The notes beneath the pieces were generated by a model. It searched no databases. It was not told the origin of the DNA and was given only the letters and a program-made list of their open reading frames with translations. The position numbers and the translations under genes were made by a program. Of a stretch of 64,000 bases of DNA, positions 18,105 through 27,140 are shown one piece after another. Position 1 is the stretch's first letter, and the number at the start of each line of letters is the position of its first letter. The stretch spans positions 124,001-188,000 of the forward strand of contig NZ_FXTH01000008.1 of NCBI RefSeq assembly GCF_900182555.1, written 5' to 3'. Source of the DNA: Fodinibius sediminis. GTDB taxonomy: Bacteria > Bacteroidota > Rhodothermia > Balneolales > Balneolaceae.

Positions 18105-18818
18105 TTATTGTTCGGATTCGTCTTCTGTACCTTCTTCTGTTTCCTCTCCTTCGGCTGCCTCTTCGCCTTCGGCAACTTCTCCTTCGGGCGCTTCTTCGCC
18201 TTCGGCAAGTTCCTCTTCGCTTGGCTCTTCTGTAATGAGAGAAGAAGTAAGCAGCTCTTCGGATTTTGGAGGACGAATGGTCACAATAGTTCGACTGAGA
18301 TCGTCCAGCGGGATGATGCCCTCAAGATCCAGATCCCGCACGTGCAGCGAATCACCGATGTTCAGGTCACTGACATCCACACTATAAACCCCCGGGATAA
18401 GATCAGGTGTAACACGGATGCGCAAGATATGCATAGGCTGGAAGATGCGTCCGCCCCCGTCGGTTACGCCTGTCGGCGTTCCTTCCAGGTGGATGGGTAC
18501 ACTGAGCGTTACCTTGTAATCATCGGCTAATACATAAAAGTCTACGTGCACCGGCCGGTCGGTCAGGGGATGAAATTCGACTTCCTTGAGAAGCGTCTTA
18601 TAGGTTTCACCGTCGATCTTAATTTCGATGATCTGACGCTTGCTGACAGACAGTACCTTTTCAAGTTCAAGTTCGTCGATGGAGAAGTGAACATTTTCTT
18701 CCACCTTCGGTCCATAGAGCACACTGGGCACCCGCATCGCATCGCGAAGCGCATCAGCAGCCTTGCGACCGGTTTCTCTTACTTTTCCTTCTAATGTTAC
18801 AACGTCAGGAGTAGTCAT
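18105..18818 (-). CDS. rplY: 50S ribosomal protein L25 / general stress protein Ctc
   Basis: Binds 5S rRNA in the large subunit. This is the long Ctc form: an N-terminal L25 beta-barrel ('LEGKVRETGRKAADALRDAM' near 8-27, 'PSVLYGPKV'), a TL5/Ctc C-terminal domain ('VSVPIHLEGTPTGV'-like segment near 105-118), and then an extra tail of about 45 residues that is almost only Glu, Gly and Ala with repeated 'AEGEEA' units. Total 237 residues, longer than usual because of the tail. The tail is read from repetitive DNA (18105-18235) and may vary in length. Sits between prs and pth. Confidence 0.94.
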   Translation of the reverse strand: MTTPDVVTLEGKVRETGRKAADALRDAMRVPSVLYGPKVEENVHFSIDELELEKVLSVSKRQIIEIKIDGETYKTLLKEVEFHPLTDRPVHVDFYVLADDYKVTLSVPIHLEGTPTGVTDGGGRIFQPMHILRIRVTPDLIPGVYSVDVSDLNIGDSLHVRDLDLEGIIPLDDLSRTIVTIRPPKSEELLTSSLITEEPSEEELAEGEEAPEGEVAEGEEAAEGEETEEGTEDESEQ

Positions 18819-18836
18819 AATTCGTAAATCGTTAAT

Positions 18837-19769
18837 TTAATCGTCAAAAAGTGCACTTATTGTATCGTTGGTATGGATACGCTGTATTGCTTCTGCAAAA
18901 ATACCGGCTACGCTGAGCACCTTTATTTTATTCGAAGGCTTGCGAAGCGGTACCGTATCGGTAACCAGCAACTGATCAATAGGCGAATCTTCAATTCGTT
19001 GAAACGCAGGTCCCGATAAAATCGGATGCGTACAAGTTGCCGTGATGTTTAATGTTCCACGTTCTTTCAGGGCTGCCGCAGCGTTGGTCAGGGTGCCGGC
19101 TGTGTCAATAAGGTCATCAACGATGAGCACATTCTTACCTTCAACCTCGCCCACGATATTCATCACTTCCGCTACATTCTGTTTGGGACGCCGTTTGTCA
19201 ATAAAGGCCAACCGGGCTCCCAGACGCTTGGCATACGAGCGGGCCATCTTTAAACTACCCACATCCGGTGCGACAACCACAAGATTTTCAATCGGATGTT
19301 CGCTGAAATAGTCTATAAACAGCCGGCTGGCATACAAGTGATCAACCGGTATATCAAAGAAACCCTGAATCTGGGCCGCATGCAAATCCATGGTCAGAAT
19401 ACGGTCGGCCCCGGCCTCCGTCAGCAGATTAGCCATCATTTTGGAAGCGATGGAAACACGCGGCTGATCTTTGCGATCCTGGCGGGCATATCCAAAATAG
19501 GGTATGACCGCTGTAACTCTTTTAGCCGACGCCCGTTTGGCCGCATCGAGCAAAAGCAATAACTCCATAATATTGTCGCCGGGCGGAGGTGTGGATTGAA
19601 CCACGAAAATATCTTCGCCTCGAATGCTTTGTTCATATTTGGCATAGAGTTCACCGTCCGAGAAAGGCTTAATGGTGAGCTCGCCGAGCGAAGTTCCGTA
19701 TTGTTCAGCAATAGCCCGTGATAAAGCTAAATTACTGCGTCCGGCAAATATGGCTAAGGGTGTATCCAA
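18837..19769 (-). CDS. prs: Ribose-phosphate pyrophosphokinase (PRPP synthetase)
   Basis: Makes PRPP from ribose-5-phosphate and ATP for nucleotide, His, Trp and NAD synthesis (nadC and pyrF products are in this window). The 310 residues show 'LAIFAGRSNLALSRAIAEQY' at the N-terminus, 'RQDRKDQPRVSIASKMMANL' near 99-118, 'TMDLHAAQIQGFFDIPVDHL' near 128-147 and the PRPP loop 'VLIVDDLIDTAGTLTNAA' near 219-236. The start appears to be TTG at 19769: no ATG occurs in frame between it and the TAA at 19794-19796. First gene of prs-rplY-pth. Confidence 0.96.
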   Translation of the reverse strand: MDTPLAIFAGRSNLALSRAIAEQYGTSLGELTIKPFSDGELYAKYEQSIRGEDIFVVQSTPPPGDNIMELLLLLDAAKRASAKRVTAVIPYFGYARQDRKDQPRVSIASKMMANLLTEAGADRILTMDLHAAQIQGFFDIPVDHLYASRLFIDYFSEHPIENLVVVAPDVGSLKMARSYAKRLGARLAFIDKRRPKQNVAEVMNIVGEVEGKNVLIVDDLIDTAGTLTNAAAALKERGTLNITATCTHPILSGPAFQRIEDSPIDQLLVTDTVPLRKPSNKIKVLSVAGIFAEAIQRIHTNDTISALFDD

Positions 19770-19795
19770 CGGAGCGGAATTCAGAAGTTCGATTT

Positions 19796-19827
19796 AAAAA
19801 GAAAAGGATGGCTTTACAGTCATCCTT
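19796..19827 (-). terminator. Terminator after tRNA-Gln
   Basis: Seven-base arms AAGGATG (19804-19810) and CATCCTT (19821-19827) with a ten-base loop; on the minus strand a T-rich run follows (complement of the A-rich 19796-19805). It separates the tRNA transcript from prs. Confidence 0.65.
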
Positions 19828-19848
19828 CGGGTTATGGAGTATCAAGTG

Positions 19849-19919
19849 TTGCCCGGGGAGGACTCGAACCCCCACTGACGGTACCAAAAACCGCTGTCCT
19901 GCCATTAGACGACCGGGCA
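19849..19919 (-). tRNA. tRNA-Gln (TTG anticodon)
   Basis: The minus strand folds as a cloverleaf: acceptor arm TGCCCGG/CCGGGCA, D arm around GTCT/GGAC, anticodon stem GCGGT/ACCGT with loop TTTTGGT giving anticodon TTG, and T arm GGGGG-TTCGAGT-CCTCC. The 71-nt gene ends in discriminator A and does not encode CCA. It decodes CAA and probably CAG. Confidence 0.95.
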
Positions 19920-19971
19920 ATTAGGTGCCTTTTTTAACAGATTCAGATAATAGGGATTTGCTGATTTTAAA

Positions 19972-21159
19972 TCAAGAAGAAATTGCATTTTTAAAGACAA
20001 AACATTCCTGGCACTGTCCGGCTTTACAATAATTACGTAACTGGTGGATGGTGCCTAATTTTTTATTGTAGGATGAGGGTGACAAACCGGTTCCTTCAAA
20101 CAGGCTGATCAGTGATTTTGGTAGCTGGGCCTGGTGGTGTTTCCAAATGTTCCAGCTGTTGGTTTTCAAGGCCTCAGAGTGGAAAAGATTACCAAGGATA
20201 TAGAGTGCCGGCAGTAACACAATTCCGAAGAGGATGGAAGAGCGTTCTTTCCCGATGGAGGGAGAAAGGGAGATTGCTGACAGGATTCCATCCCAGAGGT
20301 CATACGGATGTTCCGTGAGCCACTGTCCAAACGGAAGGTGATGGATATGCCAGAGCCCAAGGGCCGCCTGCTGAACCCGTTGGGCGGGGTGGTTTGCCGG
20401 CCGACATCCCTTATGATTCCACTGGTAGCCCGTACCGGAACGGGAGGGAGCCCCGGCCCCTGAGACAGACAGCGCCCGCTTCCGAAGAGCATCGGCAGAT
20501 GAGCAGGCGTCGATTTGATCATACAGCTGACTGCAGAGCCTTCGCATGGGAGCGCGGTTATGGGCTATGCCCAGTCCATCAAAAAATGCGATGGATACTA
20601 ATCTGCGCCAGGCGCGGGAGGGAGGAAGCGAAGCATCGTAAAAAGGTAACAGGTCTTCTACTTTTTGTTCGAAGTATTCTCTGTGTGCCTTTTCAAGCTG
20701 TTTTAGAAAGACTGCCTCGGAGATGAACGAAAGATGCCTTGAGCAGGGAAGCTGTGGGTGCCGCAGGTATTCGGTCAGAAAAGAACCCAGGGGATCTGCC
20801 AGGTATTGGCCCAGCCAGAGGGTGGGAATGCTGGTCTGATCCTGGCGTTGAATTTCATCGCTTGTTTTTTCGAGGACAATATGCAGAATTACCTTGTTGT
20901 AGCGGGGGTCAGTCCCGTGTGCATGTGACCTCCAGTCGGCCAGTTTCCAGTGGATTTCTATATCGCCATACCACCGAAGGTTGCCAATGGTAATTTCGGC
21001 TCCCTTGAAATCAGGGCCGTCGGTCTTGTTGTGGCGACCCGGTTCATGGATTGTTACTTCGCGGCCGTCTATCGTAGCAAGCCCTTGCGTATCAAAATGT
21101 CCGGTTTCCCAGATCCAGTGGAGCAACCGTTCGTGATATGATGCCTGGGGCCGGCTCAT
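19972..21159 (-). CDS. DUF2851 family protein
   Basis: A conserved but uncharacterised family of Bacteroidota and relatives. From ATG 21159 the protein has 395 residues starting 'MSRPQASYHERLLHWIWETG'; the frame is open 27 codons further up, but those overlap the upstream gene. Family features are 'HEPGRHNKTDGPDFKGAEIT' near 42-61, 'YGDIEIHWKLADW' near 71-83, and four cysteines near the C-terminus in 'NYCKAGQCQECFVF', a likely metal site. The His/Asp/Glu-rich N-terminal segment looks nuclease-like, which I offer only as a guess. Follows the YtxH-like gene by 7 bases. Confidence 0.88.
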   Translation of the reverse strand: MSRPQASYHERLLHWIWETGHFDTQGLATIDGREVTIHEPGRHNKTDGPDFKGAEITIGNLRWYGDIEIHWKLADWRSHAHGTDPRYNKVILHIVLEKTSDEIQRQDQTSIPTLWLGQYLADPLGSFLTEYLRHPQLPCSRHLSFISEAVFLKQLEKAHREYFEQKVEDLLPFYDASLPPSRAWRRLVSIAFFDGLGIAHNRAPMRRLCSQLYDQIDACSSADALRKRALSVSGAGAPSRSGTGYQWNHKGCRPANHPAQRVQQAALGLWHIHHLPFGQWLTEHPYDLWDGILSAISLSPSIGKERSSILFGIVLLPALYILGNLFHSEALKTNSWNIWKHHQAQLPKSLISLFEGTGLSPSSYNKKLGTIHQLRNYCKAGQCQECFVFKNAISS

Positions 21160-21166
21160 GGTTGTA

Positions 21167-21451
21167 TCACCTCTTGATATCAAGATCTTCTGTAGCCTCA
21201 TAGAGATCCGGTATGTGGTGGCTGAGACCTTCGTGGACATTCCGGCGTATGTGTCGCAGTTTCAGCTGTCCTTTGTGCTCGGCGTTCCTGCGTCGGTCTT
21301 CAGCCCACTCGGCCAGCTCAGCAGCGTGTTCTGAAATCCACATCCGGTTTTGACGGCCGTTTGTGGGGGTCAGCAGAAGGCCAAGGGTCATGCCTCCCAC
21401 AAATGATCCGGTAGCCAAAAGAAGGGACTGTAAAATAGCTTTTTTCTTCAT
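21167..21451 (-). CDS. YtxH-like small membrane-anchored protein
   Basis: Ninety-four residues from ATG 21451 (ATG 21463 adds four). One N-terminal hydrophobic helix ('ILQSLLLATGSFVGGMTLGL') is followed by 'LLTPTNGRQNR', which matches the Gly-rich 'LLxPxxGxxxR' end of YtxH-type proteins, and then a long charged amphipathic helix rich in His, Arg and Glu. It is probably an inner-membrane protein with a cytoplasmic coil. Function of the family is unknown. Upstream partner of the DUF2851 gene in a two-gene unit. Confidence 0.7.
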   Translation of the reverse strand: MKKKAILQSLLLATGSFVGGMTLGLLLTPTNGRQNRMWISEHAAELAEWAEDRRRNAEHKGQLKLRHIRRNVHEGLSHHIPDLYEATEDLDIKR

Positions 21452-21594
21452 AAGAAATCGCATTTAAAATGAATGGTATCTTGTTGATAATCCGCTATAT
21501 TTCGTTGTTATATATTATAAAGGTATTAAATGCATTAGATATTTTAAATAGATATTACCGCTGAATTCAAAAAAGACGTAAAGAATTTTATTCT

Positions 21595-22110
21595 ATGAAG
21601 AATCCAGATAACATCCTGCTTATGAGCACCGATCGCATCGCCCGTTCACTGCAAAGGATGGCTCATGAGATCAATGAAAAGAATAAATCCGACTGGCCTA
21701 TTGTTCTGTTGGGAATTAACCAGAGAGGGCTGGCGGTAGCCAGGGATTTAGCGCATTTCTTGACCCCGATTCTGGACAGTCCCGTTAAAGTTGAATCTCT
21801 GACTTTGGGAGAGGAAGGGGCCTCTCGTAAGAAATGGGATAAAAGTGCATACGAAAAGCAATCTTTTATCGTTATTGTTGATGATGTGATCTTTTCCGGG
21901 CAGACGATGTTCCGGGCTCTAACCACCGTGGTGGAGGAACTAGAGCCGGGGGAAGTGTATACGGCTGTACTTGTTGATCGGGGACACCGAAAATATCCGG
22001 TAAAAGCGGAGTTCTGCGGGATGGTGTTACCAACAAAACTGGATGAGCATGTGGCGGTCGAAGTTAAGGACGGAAAAGTGCACGAGGTTCGTCTGACGCA
22101 TGAGCAGTGA
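21595..22110 (+). CDS. pyrR: PyrR-like phosphoribosyltransferase (pyrimidine attenuation / uracil PRTase family)
   Basis: The 171-residue type I phosphoribosyltransferase has the PRPP loop 'VIVDDVIFSGQTMFRAL' near 93-109 and flanking 'GINQRGLAVARDLA' near 39-52, the arrangement of PyrR. PyrR in Firmicutes binds pyr mRNA and has weak uracil PRTase activity; in this phylum the RNA-binding role is unproven. The C-terminal 'RGHRKYPVKAEFCGMVLPT' also agrees with PyrR ('DRGHRELPIRADFVGKN' type). It stands alone here, with no pyr genes next to it. HPRT-like activity is the main alternative. Confidence 0.85.
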   Translation: MKNPDNILLMSTDRIARSLQRMAHEINEKNKSDWPIVLLGINQRGLAVARDLAHFLTPILDSPVKVESLTLGEEGASRKKWDKSAYEKQSFIVIVDDVIFSGQTMFRALTTVVEELEPGEVYTAVLVDRGHRKYPVKAEFCGMVLPTKLDEHVAVEVKDGKVHEVRLTHEQ

Positions 22111-22183
22111 CGGTTTATAGTTGGATTTTTTTATCGTACTTTTAAACAATTATGCCCTTTAATTAATGACATTATCTAGGTAA

Positions 22184-23131
22184 ATGCGCAAATATTTTTC
22201 CTTCTTTGTTTTTGCATTATTGCTGTTTGCGAACACCTTGCCTGCATTGGGCCAGGAAGCAATCAGGATAAGTGAGCTTCTGAAGGATGATGGTGATATA
22301 TCGATTCAGGATATTTCAAGAATTGATAAAACGGTCATTGTGGCGGATACGCTGGATGGCTGGCAAGCCAGCTGGATCGGGGGGCTCAATGGTGCCCAGG
22401 CCGCCTATAATAACTGGAGCCAGGGGGGGACCAATACCATAAGTGTTACCGGTTCTACCATTTTTAATCTGAAGTTCCGCAAAGACCGTTTCGCATATGC
22501 CCTGGATACGAATCTCAGATATGGCAAGGCGCGAATTGAGGATGAAGGCACCCGGAAAACGGATGATCGAGTAGCCGTTAATAATAAATTTAGTTACCTC
22601 TTCGACAATAAAAAATGGAGTGCTTTCGCTAACGTAAATTTCAGCACCCAGTTTGACAAGGGATTTAATTACAACGTTCCCGATACGGTGCAGCCCGAGT
22701 TGATTTCCAAGATCTTTTCTCCCGCCTATTTCACTCAAATCGCCGGTATCGCTTTTACCCCGGCTGATTATTTTTCTGCCCAGGCAGGGATGGCAATGAA
22801 AGAAACCATAGTTGCAGATACCTCACTTTCTCAGCGCTATGGATTGAGTGCAGGCGAGCAGTTTCGTTTTGAGCCGGGCTATTCCACAGCTTTGTTTTTT
22901 GAAAAAGAGCTTTTCAGTAATGTGCGCCTCATCAGTTCAGTAGAAACCTTTACCAACCTCCAGCGGAATATAAGCAGTACGGATGTACATTTTTCCAATG
23001 AGCTTATTGGGAAAATTAATGACTTTATGAATATGTCGTTCCAATATGTCACCATCTACGACGACGACTATTCCAAGAAAGTGCAGATCAAACAGGTTCT
23101 TTCAGCGGGCATATCGGTTAACATCCTGTAA
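22184..23131 (+). CDS. DUF3078 domain-containing outer-membrane-type protein
   Basis: Exported protein of a Bacteroidota family without known function. Signal peptide 'KYFSFFVFALLLFANTLPAL' then cleavage near Gln24. 'WQASWIGGLNGAQAAYNNWS' near 60-79 and 'GGTNTISVTGSTIFNLKFRK' are the DUF3078 signature; the remainder alternates aromatic and polar residues as in a beta-barrel and ends in 'LSAGISVNIL'. Total 315 residues. Likely outer membrane. It is preceded by pyrR by 73 bases and convergent with an aldehyde dehydrogenase. Confidence 0.85.
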   Translation: MRKYFSFFVFALLLFANTLPALGQEAIRISELLKDDGDISIQDISRIDKTVIVADTLDGWQASWIGGLNGAQAAYNNWSQGGTNTISVTGSTIFNLKFRKDRFAYALDTNLRYGKARIEDEGTRKTDDRVAVNNKFSYLFDNKKWSAFANVNFSTQFDKGFNYNVPDTVQPELISKIFSPAYFTQIAGIAFTPADYFSAQAGMAMKETIVADTSLSQRYGLSAGEQFRFEPGYSTALFFEKELFSNVRLISSVETFTNLQRNISSTDVHFSNELIGKINDFMNMSFQYVTIYDDDYSKKVQIKQVLSAGISVNIL

Positions 23132-23212
23132 GGGAAGGGGGCGTACGGACTGCCCAGTCCCCTCCAATGGTTATGAACGGAACGAATAAGAGAAGCCGGA
23201 TAGTCACTGGTG

Positions 23213-24742
23213 TTAATCCACGTCGAATTCAATGCCCTGCGCGAGCGGAAGTTCATCGCTCCAGTTAATGGTGTTGGTCTGCCGGCGCATGTAGGCTTTC
23301 CAGGCATCAGATCCGGATTCGCGTCCGCCCCCGGTTTCTTTCTCTCCACCGAAGGCTCCCCCGATTTCAGCACCGCTTGTGCCAACATTGATATTGGCAA
23401 TTCCACAGTCGGAACCCCGTGTACTCAAAAAGGCTTCAGCTTCCCGGAGGTTGAGGGTAAACATTGAGGAACTGAGGCCCTGTCTGACCCCGTTGTGCAT
23501 GGCTATGGCCTCGTCCAGATCCGAATACTTCATTAAGTACAGAATGGGGGCAAAGGTCTCACGCTGTACAATATCCCAGTCGTTTTGGGCAGTGACAATG
23601 GCTGGCCGTACGTAATTGCCGTCGGACAGCTGGTTTTTGTCTATCACCTCACCTCCATACACCCGTTCCCCGCCTTGTTGTTCGATCTCATCAAGAGCTT
23701 TCTGCATGTTATCCACGGCCTGTTGATCGATCAGGGGACCAACCAGTGTGTCTTCATCCAGGGGGTTGCCGATGTTCACGTTTTCGTAAATGGCCACCAG
23801 GCGATCTTTGAGAGAATCAAACATTTCTTCGTGAATAATGAGTCGCCGGGTGGAAGTACAGCGCTGGCCACAGGTTCCCACGGCGCCGAAGGCGATAGCC
23901 CGGGCCGCCATTTCTAGATCGGCCTCTTTGGAGACAATGACCGCGTTATTTCCACCCAGTTCAAGAATGGTTTTGCCAAGTCGGGCTGCAACGGTTTTGG
24001 CAACTTCCTTACCCATACGGATGGAACCGGTAGCCGAAATAAGGGGAATGCGCTCATCACTGCTCATCCATTTCCCAACCTCGGGTCCGCCTGTGACAAG
24101 GTTGAAGATCCCTTCGGGCAGATCATTGCGCTTCAATACCTTGGCAATGATATTTTGAACCGCGATGCTGCAGAGTGGCGTTTTTTCAGATCCTTTCCAG
24201 ATCATCACATTGCCCGCAACAGCCGCTATCATGGCGTTCCAGCTGTAGACCGCCACGGGAAAATTAAATGCGGAGATGATGCCGGTAATGCCCAGCGGAT
24301 GCCATTGTTCATACATGCGATGCTTTGGCCGCTCTGATGGCATGGTCTTGCCGTAAAGCATGCGCGACTGCCCGACAGCAAAGTCACAGATGTCAATCAT
24401 TTCCTGTACTTCCCCAAGTCCCTCCTGGTATATTTTACCCATTTCATAGGTAACCAGCCGGCCCAGATATTCCTTGTTCGCTCTCAGCTCAAGTCCGATC
24501 TGACGTACAATATCACCCCGTTGGGGAGCAGGAATCATCCGCCATTCTTCAAAGGCCTTTTGAGCGGTTTCAATAACATGTTCATATTCCTCCCGCGTAG
24601 TGACTGTTACGTCTGCGATTTGTGAATTGTCAATGGGAGTATAACTGGCAAGCTTCTCTTTTGCACCTGACCCCAGAAATTTCCGGCCGGTACTGGTTCC
24701 TGTATTCGTGCCCTCGATGCCCAGTTTTTTAAGAAATTCCAT
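23213..24742 (-). CDS. Aldehyde dehydrogenase, ALDH7 (aminoadipate-semialdehyde dehydrogenase-like)
   Basis: NAD(P)-dependent oxidation of an aldehyde to the acid. The 509 residues show 'GITGIISAFNFPVAVYSWNA' near 153-172 (cofactor entrance), the general base Glu in 'ILELGGNNAVIV' near 265-276 and the catalytic Cys in 'GTCGQRCTSTRRL' near 294-306. 'GQRCTSTRR', 'FNFPVAV' and 'GGAFGGEKETGGGRESGSDA' are typical of the ALDH7/antiquitin branch that handles alpha-aminoadipate semialdehyde in lysine breakdown. No lysine-catabolic partner is adjacent, so the substrate stays open. Confidence 0.92.
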   Translation of the reverse strand: MEFLKKLGIEGTNTGTSTGRKFLGSGAKEKLASYTPIDNSQIADVTVTTREEYEHVIETAQKAFEEWRMIPAPQRGDIVRQIGLELRANKEYLGRLVTYEMGKIYQEGLGEVQEMIDICDFAVGQSRMLYGKTMPSERPKHRMYEQWHPLGITGIISAFNFPVAVYSWNAMIAAVAGNVMIWKGSEKTPLCSIAVQNIIAKVLKRNDLPEGIFNLVTGGPEVGKWMSSDERIPLISATGSIRMGKEVAKTVAARLGKTILELGGNNAVIVSKEADLEMAARAIAFGAVGTCGQRCTSTRRLIIHEEMFDSLKDRLVAIYENVNIGNPLDEDTLVGPLIDQQAVDNMQKALDEIEQQGGERVYGGEVIDKNQLSDGNYVRPAIVTAQNDWDIVQRETFAPILYLMKYSDLDEAIAMHNGVRQGLSSSMFTLNLREAEAFLSTRGSDCGIANINVGTSGAEIGGAFGGEKETGGGRESGSDAWKAYMRRQTNTINWSDELPLAQGIEFDVD

Positions 24743-24857
24743 AAAGGTTTCTTTTTGGATATTGGTTTTGCCTCAAGATAAGGATAGTTTTTGTGTTTTG
24801 AATAAGAAGCTCTTTAATTAAGCCCGTATTTTCAACATTAGTTCGAAAGAAATAATC

Positions 24858-25643
24858 ATGACATATGCTTCTAACCGGCAGTTAACCCTGCTCAGAAAAT
24901 TAGGCCGGAAAAAATATCGCCACCGGGAGCGGCTTTTTCTGATTGAAGGAGATCGTGCTGTTCGACAGATTCTAAAGAACAAGGTGGTTGGGATTGAGGC
25001 CTTGTTCTTTGATGACGAACAGGATTACAGTGCGCAGGAATACTGGAAAGCCCTGATCGAAACCCATGAATCAGCGTTGCTGGACAACAGACATTTTGCT
25101 GAAATTTCAGATACCAAGCATCCGCAGGGTGTTCTGGCCTTGTGCCGAATGCCCGGTGAAACATCGGTTGAAAAGATGGGACAGGGCAGGAGGGGGATCA
25201 TCGTTGTGCTGGATGCCATTCAGGACCCCGGAAACCTGGGGACCATTATTCGAACGGCTTCCTGGTTTGGGGCTGCGGGCATAGTGTCGGGAAAGGGAAC
25301 GGTCGATCTGTTTCATCCCAAGGTGGTGCGAAGTACCGCCGGGGCAACGGGAGTGCTGCCGCATCTCAACGGGGAGCTGCCGATGGTATTGGCGGATTTT
25401 GAGAAGATGGGCTGGAACATCCTCCTCCTTGACAAAAGTGAAGCTTCGGTACCTCTGGCAACCGTGGGACGCCCTGAAAAGACGATCCTGGTGGTGGGCA
25501 ACGAGGCCCATGGTATCGACCCGCAGCTGCTGGGAGAAAAGCGGGTCCAAGTGGAAATTCCCCCGGCCGAGGTCCAGCCCAAAGTGGAGAGTTTAAATGC
25601 AGCCATTGCAGCCTCCATTGCCTTGTATAGCCTCGGCTGTTAA
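24858..25643 (+). CDS. TrmH/SpoU family RNA 2'-O-methyltransferase
   Basis: SPOUT-class enzyme methylating a ribose in rRNA or tRNA. The 261 residues have an N-terminal substrate-binding domain ('RKKYRHRERLFLIEGDRAVR' near 17-36) and a knotted catalytic domain with motif 1 'LDAIQDPGNLGTIIRTASWF' near 117-136, motif 2 'ILVVGNEAHGIDP' near 211-223 and motif 3 'ESLNAAIAASIALY' near 244-257. The domain order fits RlmB/TsnR-like rRNA enzymes; the target nucleotide cannot be read from sequence. Confidence 0.93.
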   Translation: MTYASNRQLTLLRKLGRKKYRHRERLFLIEGDRAVRQILKNKVVGIEALFFDDEQDYSAQEYWKALIETHESALLDNRHFAEISDTKHPQGVLALCRMPGETSVEKMGQGRRGIIVVLDAIQDPGNLGTIIRTASWFGAAGIVSGKGTVDLFHPKVVRSTAGATGVLPHLNGELPMVLADFEKMGWNILLLDKSEASVPLATVGRPEKTILVVGNEAHGIDPQLLGEKRVQVEIPPAEVQPKVESLNAAIAASIALYSLGC

Positions 25644-25647
25644 ACAG

Positions 25648-25679
25648 GGGGATGTGCAAGAGCGTCCCCATTCATTTTT
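25648..25679 (+). terminator. Probable terminator of the SpoU gene
   Basis: GGGGATG (25648-25654) pairs with CGTCCCC (25663-25669) using one G-T wobble; a T-run at 25675-25679 follows after five bases. It lies 4 bases past the stop. Confidence 0.5.
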
Positions 25680-25783
25680 AGCCGGAACTGCAATGGGTAT
25701 TGATTCTGAGAGCGTGATTGTCTAACGTTAATAAACTGCAAGAGATGATTCTGGTTCTTTGCAATCATTAAACTCCGCTCTCT

Positions 25784-27115
25784 ATGGCTGCCGCTAAAAA
25801 ACATAAGATTTACGTTCTCGACACATCGGTTATCCTGTACGACTGCGATGCCATTAAAAATTTCAAGAAAAACGATGTTGCAATACCAATCACGGTGTTG
25901 GAGGAGATCGATTCTTTCAAAAAGGGCAATGATGTAATTAATCTGCATGCCCGCGAATTCAGCCGTTATCTGGACAAGATATCGGATAAGAATCTCCTGC
26001 AGACCTGGATTCCCCTCGACGGTGAAACGCATGGAAAACTGAGGGTTCTCAACAACGAGAACAGCAAAATCGATGCTGCAGAAGTATTTGGCAGAGAAAA
26101 AAATGACCACCGAATATTGAATGCGGTGCTCAAGCTGATGGAGGAGGAACCCGATAAGAAAGTGATCCTCGTGTCCAAGGATATCAACCTCAGGATAAAG
26201 GCCCGGGCGCTGAGTATTGATGCCGAAGACTATGAAACCATCCGCATCAAGGATATCGAGCACCTGTACCGGGGAAAAACAGAGCTCAATTTTGAGGATT
26301 CGGCAATCATTGATCGCTTTTATGAGGAAGGGGAGCTCAAGCCGGAGTCGATAGGTATCGAGGAGGCGGCAAGTAATCATTTCTATATCCTGAAAAGCCC
26401 TGTTAATTCGGCCCTTGGCTACTATGACGCCCATCAGGGGCGTATTCTGCCGGTCCAGAAAAAGACGGCCTATGGGATTAAACCTCGCAATGCGGAGCAG
26501 ACTTTTGCCCTGCAGGCTATAATGAATCCCGATAACCTGCTGGTGACTATTACCGGGTCGGCGGGTACGGGCAAGACACTGCTGGCCCTGGCCGGGGCGT
26601 TGGAGCAGCGGCGTCATTACCAGCAAATATATCTCGCCCGTCCCATCGTTCCGCTCAGCAACAAGGATCTTGGCTATCTGCCTGGAGATATTACCTCGAA
26701 GATCAATCCCTACATGCAGCCGCTCTGGGACAACCTGTCATTTATTAAAAATCAGTTTCCCTCCGGCAGCAAACAGTACAAAAAAGTGGATGAAATGATT
26801 GAAAATGAGAAACTGCATATTGTGCCCCTGGCATATATACGGGGACGGAGTCTCTCAAATGTCATCTTTATTATAGATGAAGCCCAGAATTTAACGCCAC
26901 ATGAAGTGAAGACCATCATCACGAGAGCCGGCGATGATACGAAAATCATATTTACCGGTGATATTTATCAGATCGATACCCCTTACCTGGACACCCAGAG
27001 TAACGGGCTGTCTTTTTTGGTTGACCGAATGCATGACAACGACCTGTATGCCCATATCAACCTGGAAAAAGGCGAGCGTTCGGAGCTGGCCAACCTCGCA
27101 AGTAAACTGCTTTAA
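25784..27115 (+). CDS. PIN-PhoH fusion ATPase (PhoH2/YlaK type)
   Basis: Two-domain protein of 443 residues. Residues about 8-150 form a PIN ribonuclease domain with acidic residues in 'KIYVLDTSVILYD', 'LEEIDSFKKG' and 'NDHRILNAVLKL'. From about 230 comes a PhoH helicase-like ATPase with Walker A 'ITGSAGTGKTLLALAGAL' and Walker B 'VIFIIDEAQNLTPHEV'. PhoH2 proteins studied in mycobacteria are RNA helicases with sequence-dependent RNase activity, often tied to toxin-antitoxin loci; no antitoxin-like gene is present here. It probably acts in RNA turnover. Confidence 0.93.
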   Translation: MAAAKKHKIYVLDTSVILYDCDAIKNFKKNDVAIPITVLEEIDSFKKGNDVINLHAREFSRYLDKISDKNLLQTWIPLDGETHGKLRVLNNENSKIDAAEVFGREKNDHRILNAVLKLMEEEPDKKVILVSKDINLRIKARALSIDAEDYETIRIKDIEHLYRGKTELNFEDSAIIDRFYEEGELKPESIGIEEAASNHFYILKSPVNSALGYYDAHQGRILPVQKKTAYGIKPRNAEQTFALQAIMNPDNLLVTITGSAGTGKTLLALAGALEQRRHYQQIYLARPIVPLSNKDLGYLPGDITSKINPYMQPLWDNLSFIKNQFPSGSKQYKKVDEMIENEKLHIVPLAYIRGRSLSNVIFIIDEAQNLTPHEVKTIITRAGDDTKIIFTGDIYQIDTPYLDTQSNGLSFLVDRMHDNDLYAHINLEKGERSELANLASKLL

Positions 27116-27140
27116 ACAGGGGGCGCTGAAGGGGGGACGG

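Noticed and set aside
23147-23160. GGACT-GCCC-AGTCC stem between DUF3078 and the aldehyde dehydrogenase as a terminator
   Set aside because: Only five base pairs and no T-run in either direction; too weak to call.
25640-26626. 328-codon frame opposite the PIN domain of the PhoH protein
   Set aside because: Lies inside a well-supported PIN-PhoH gene and shows no motif of its own.
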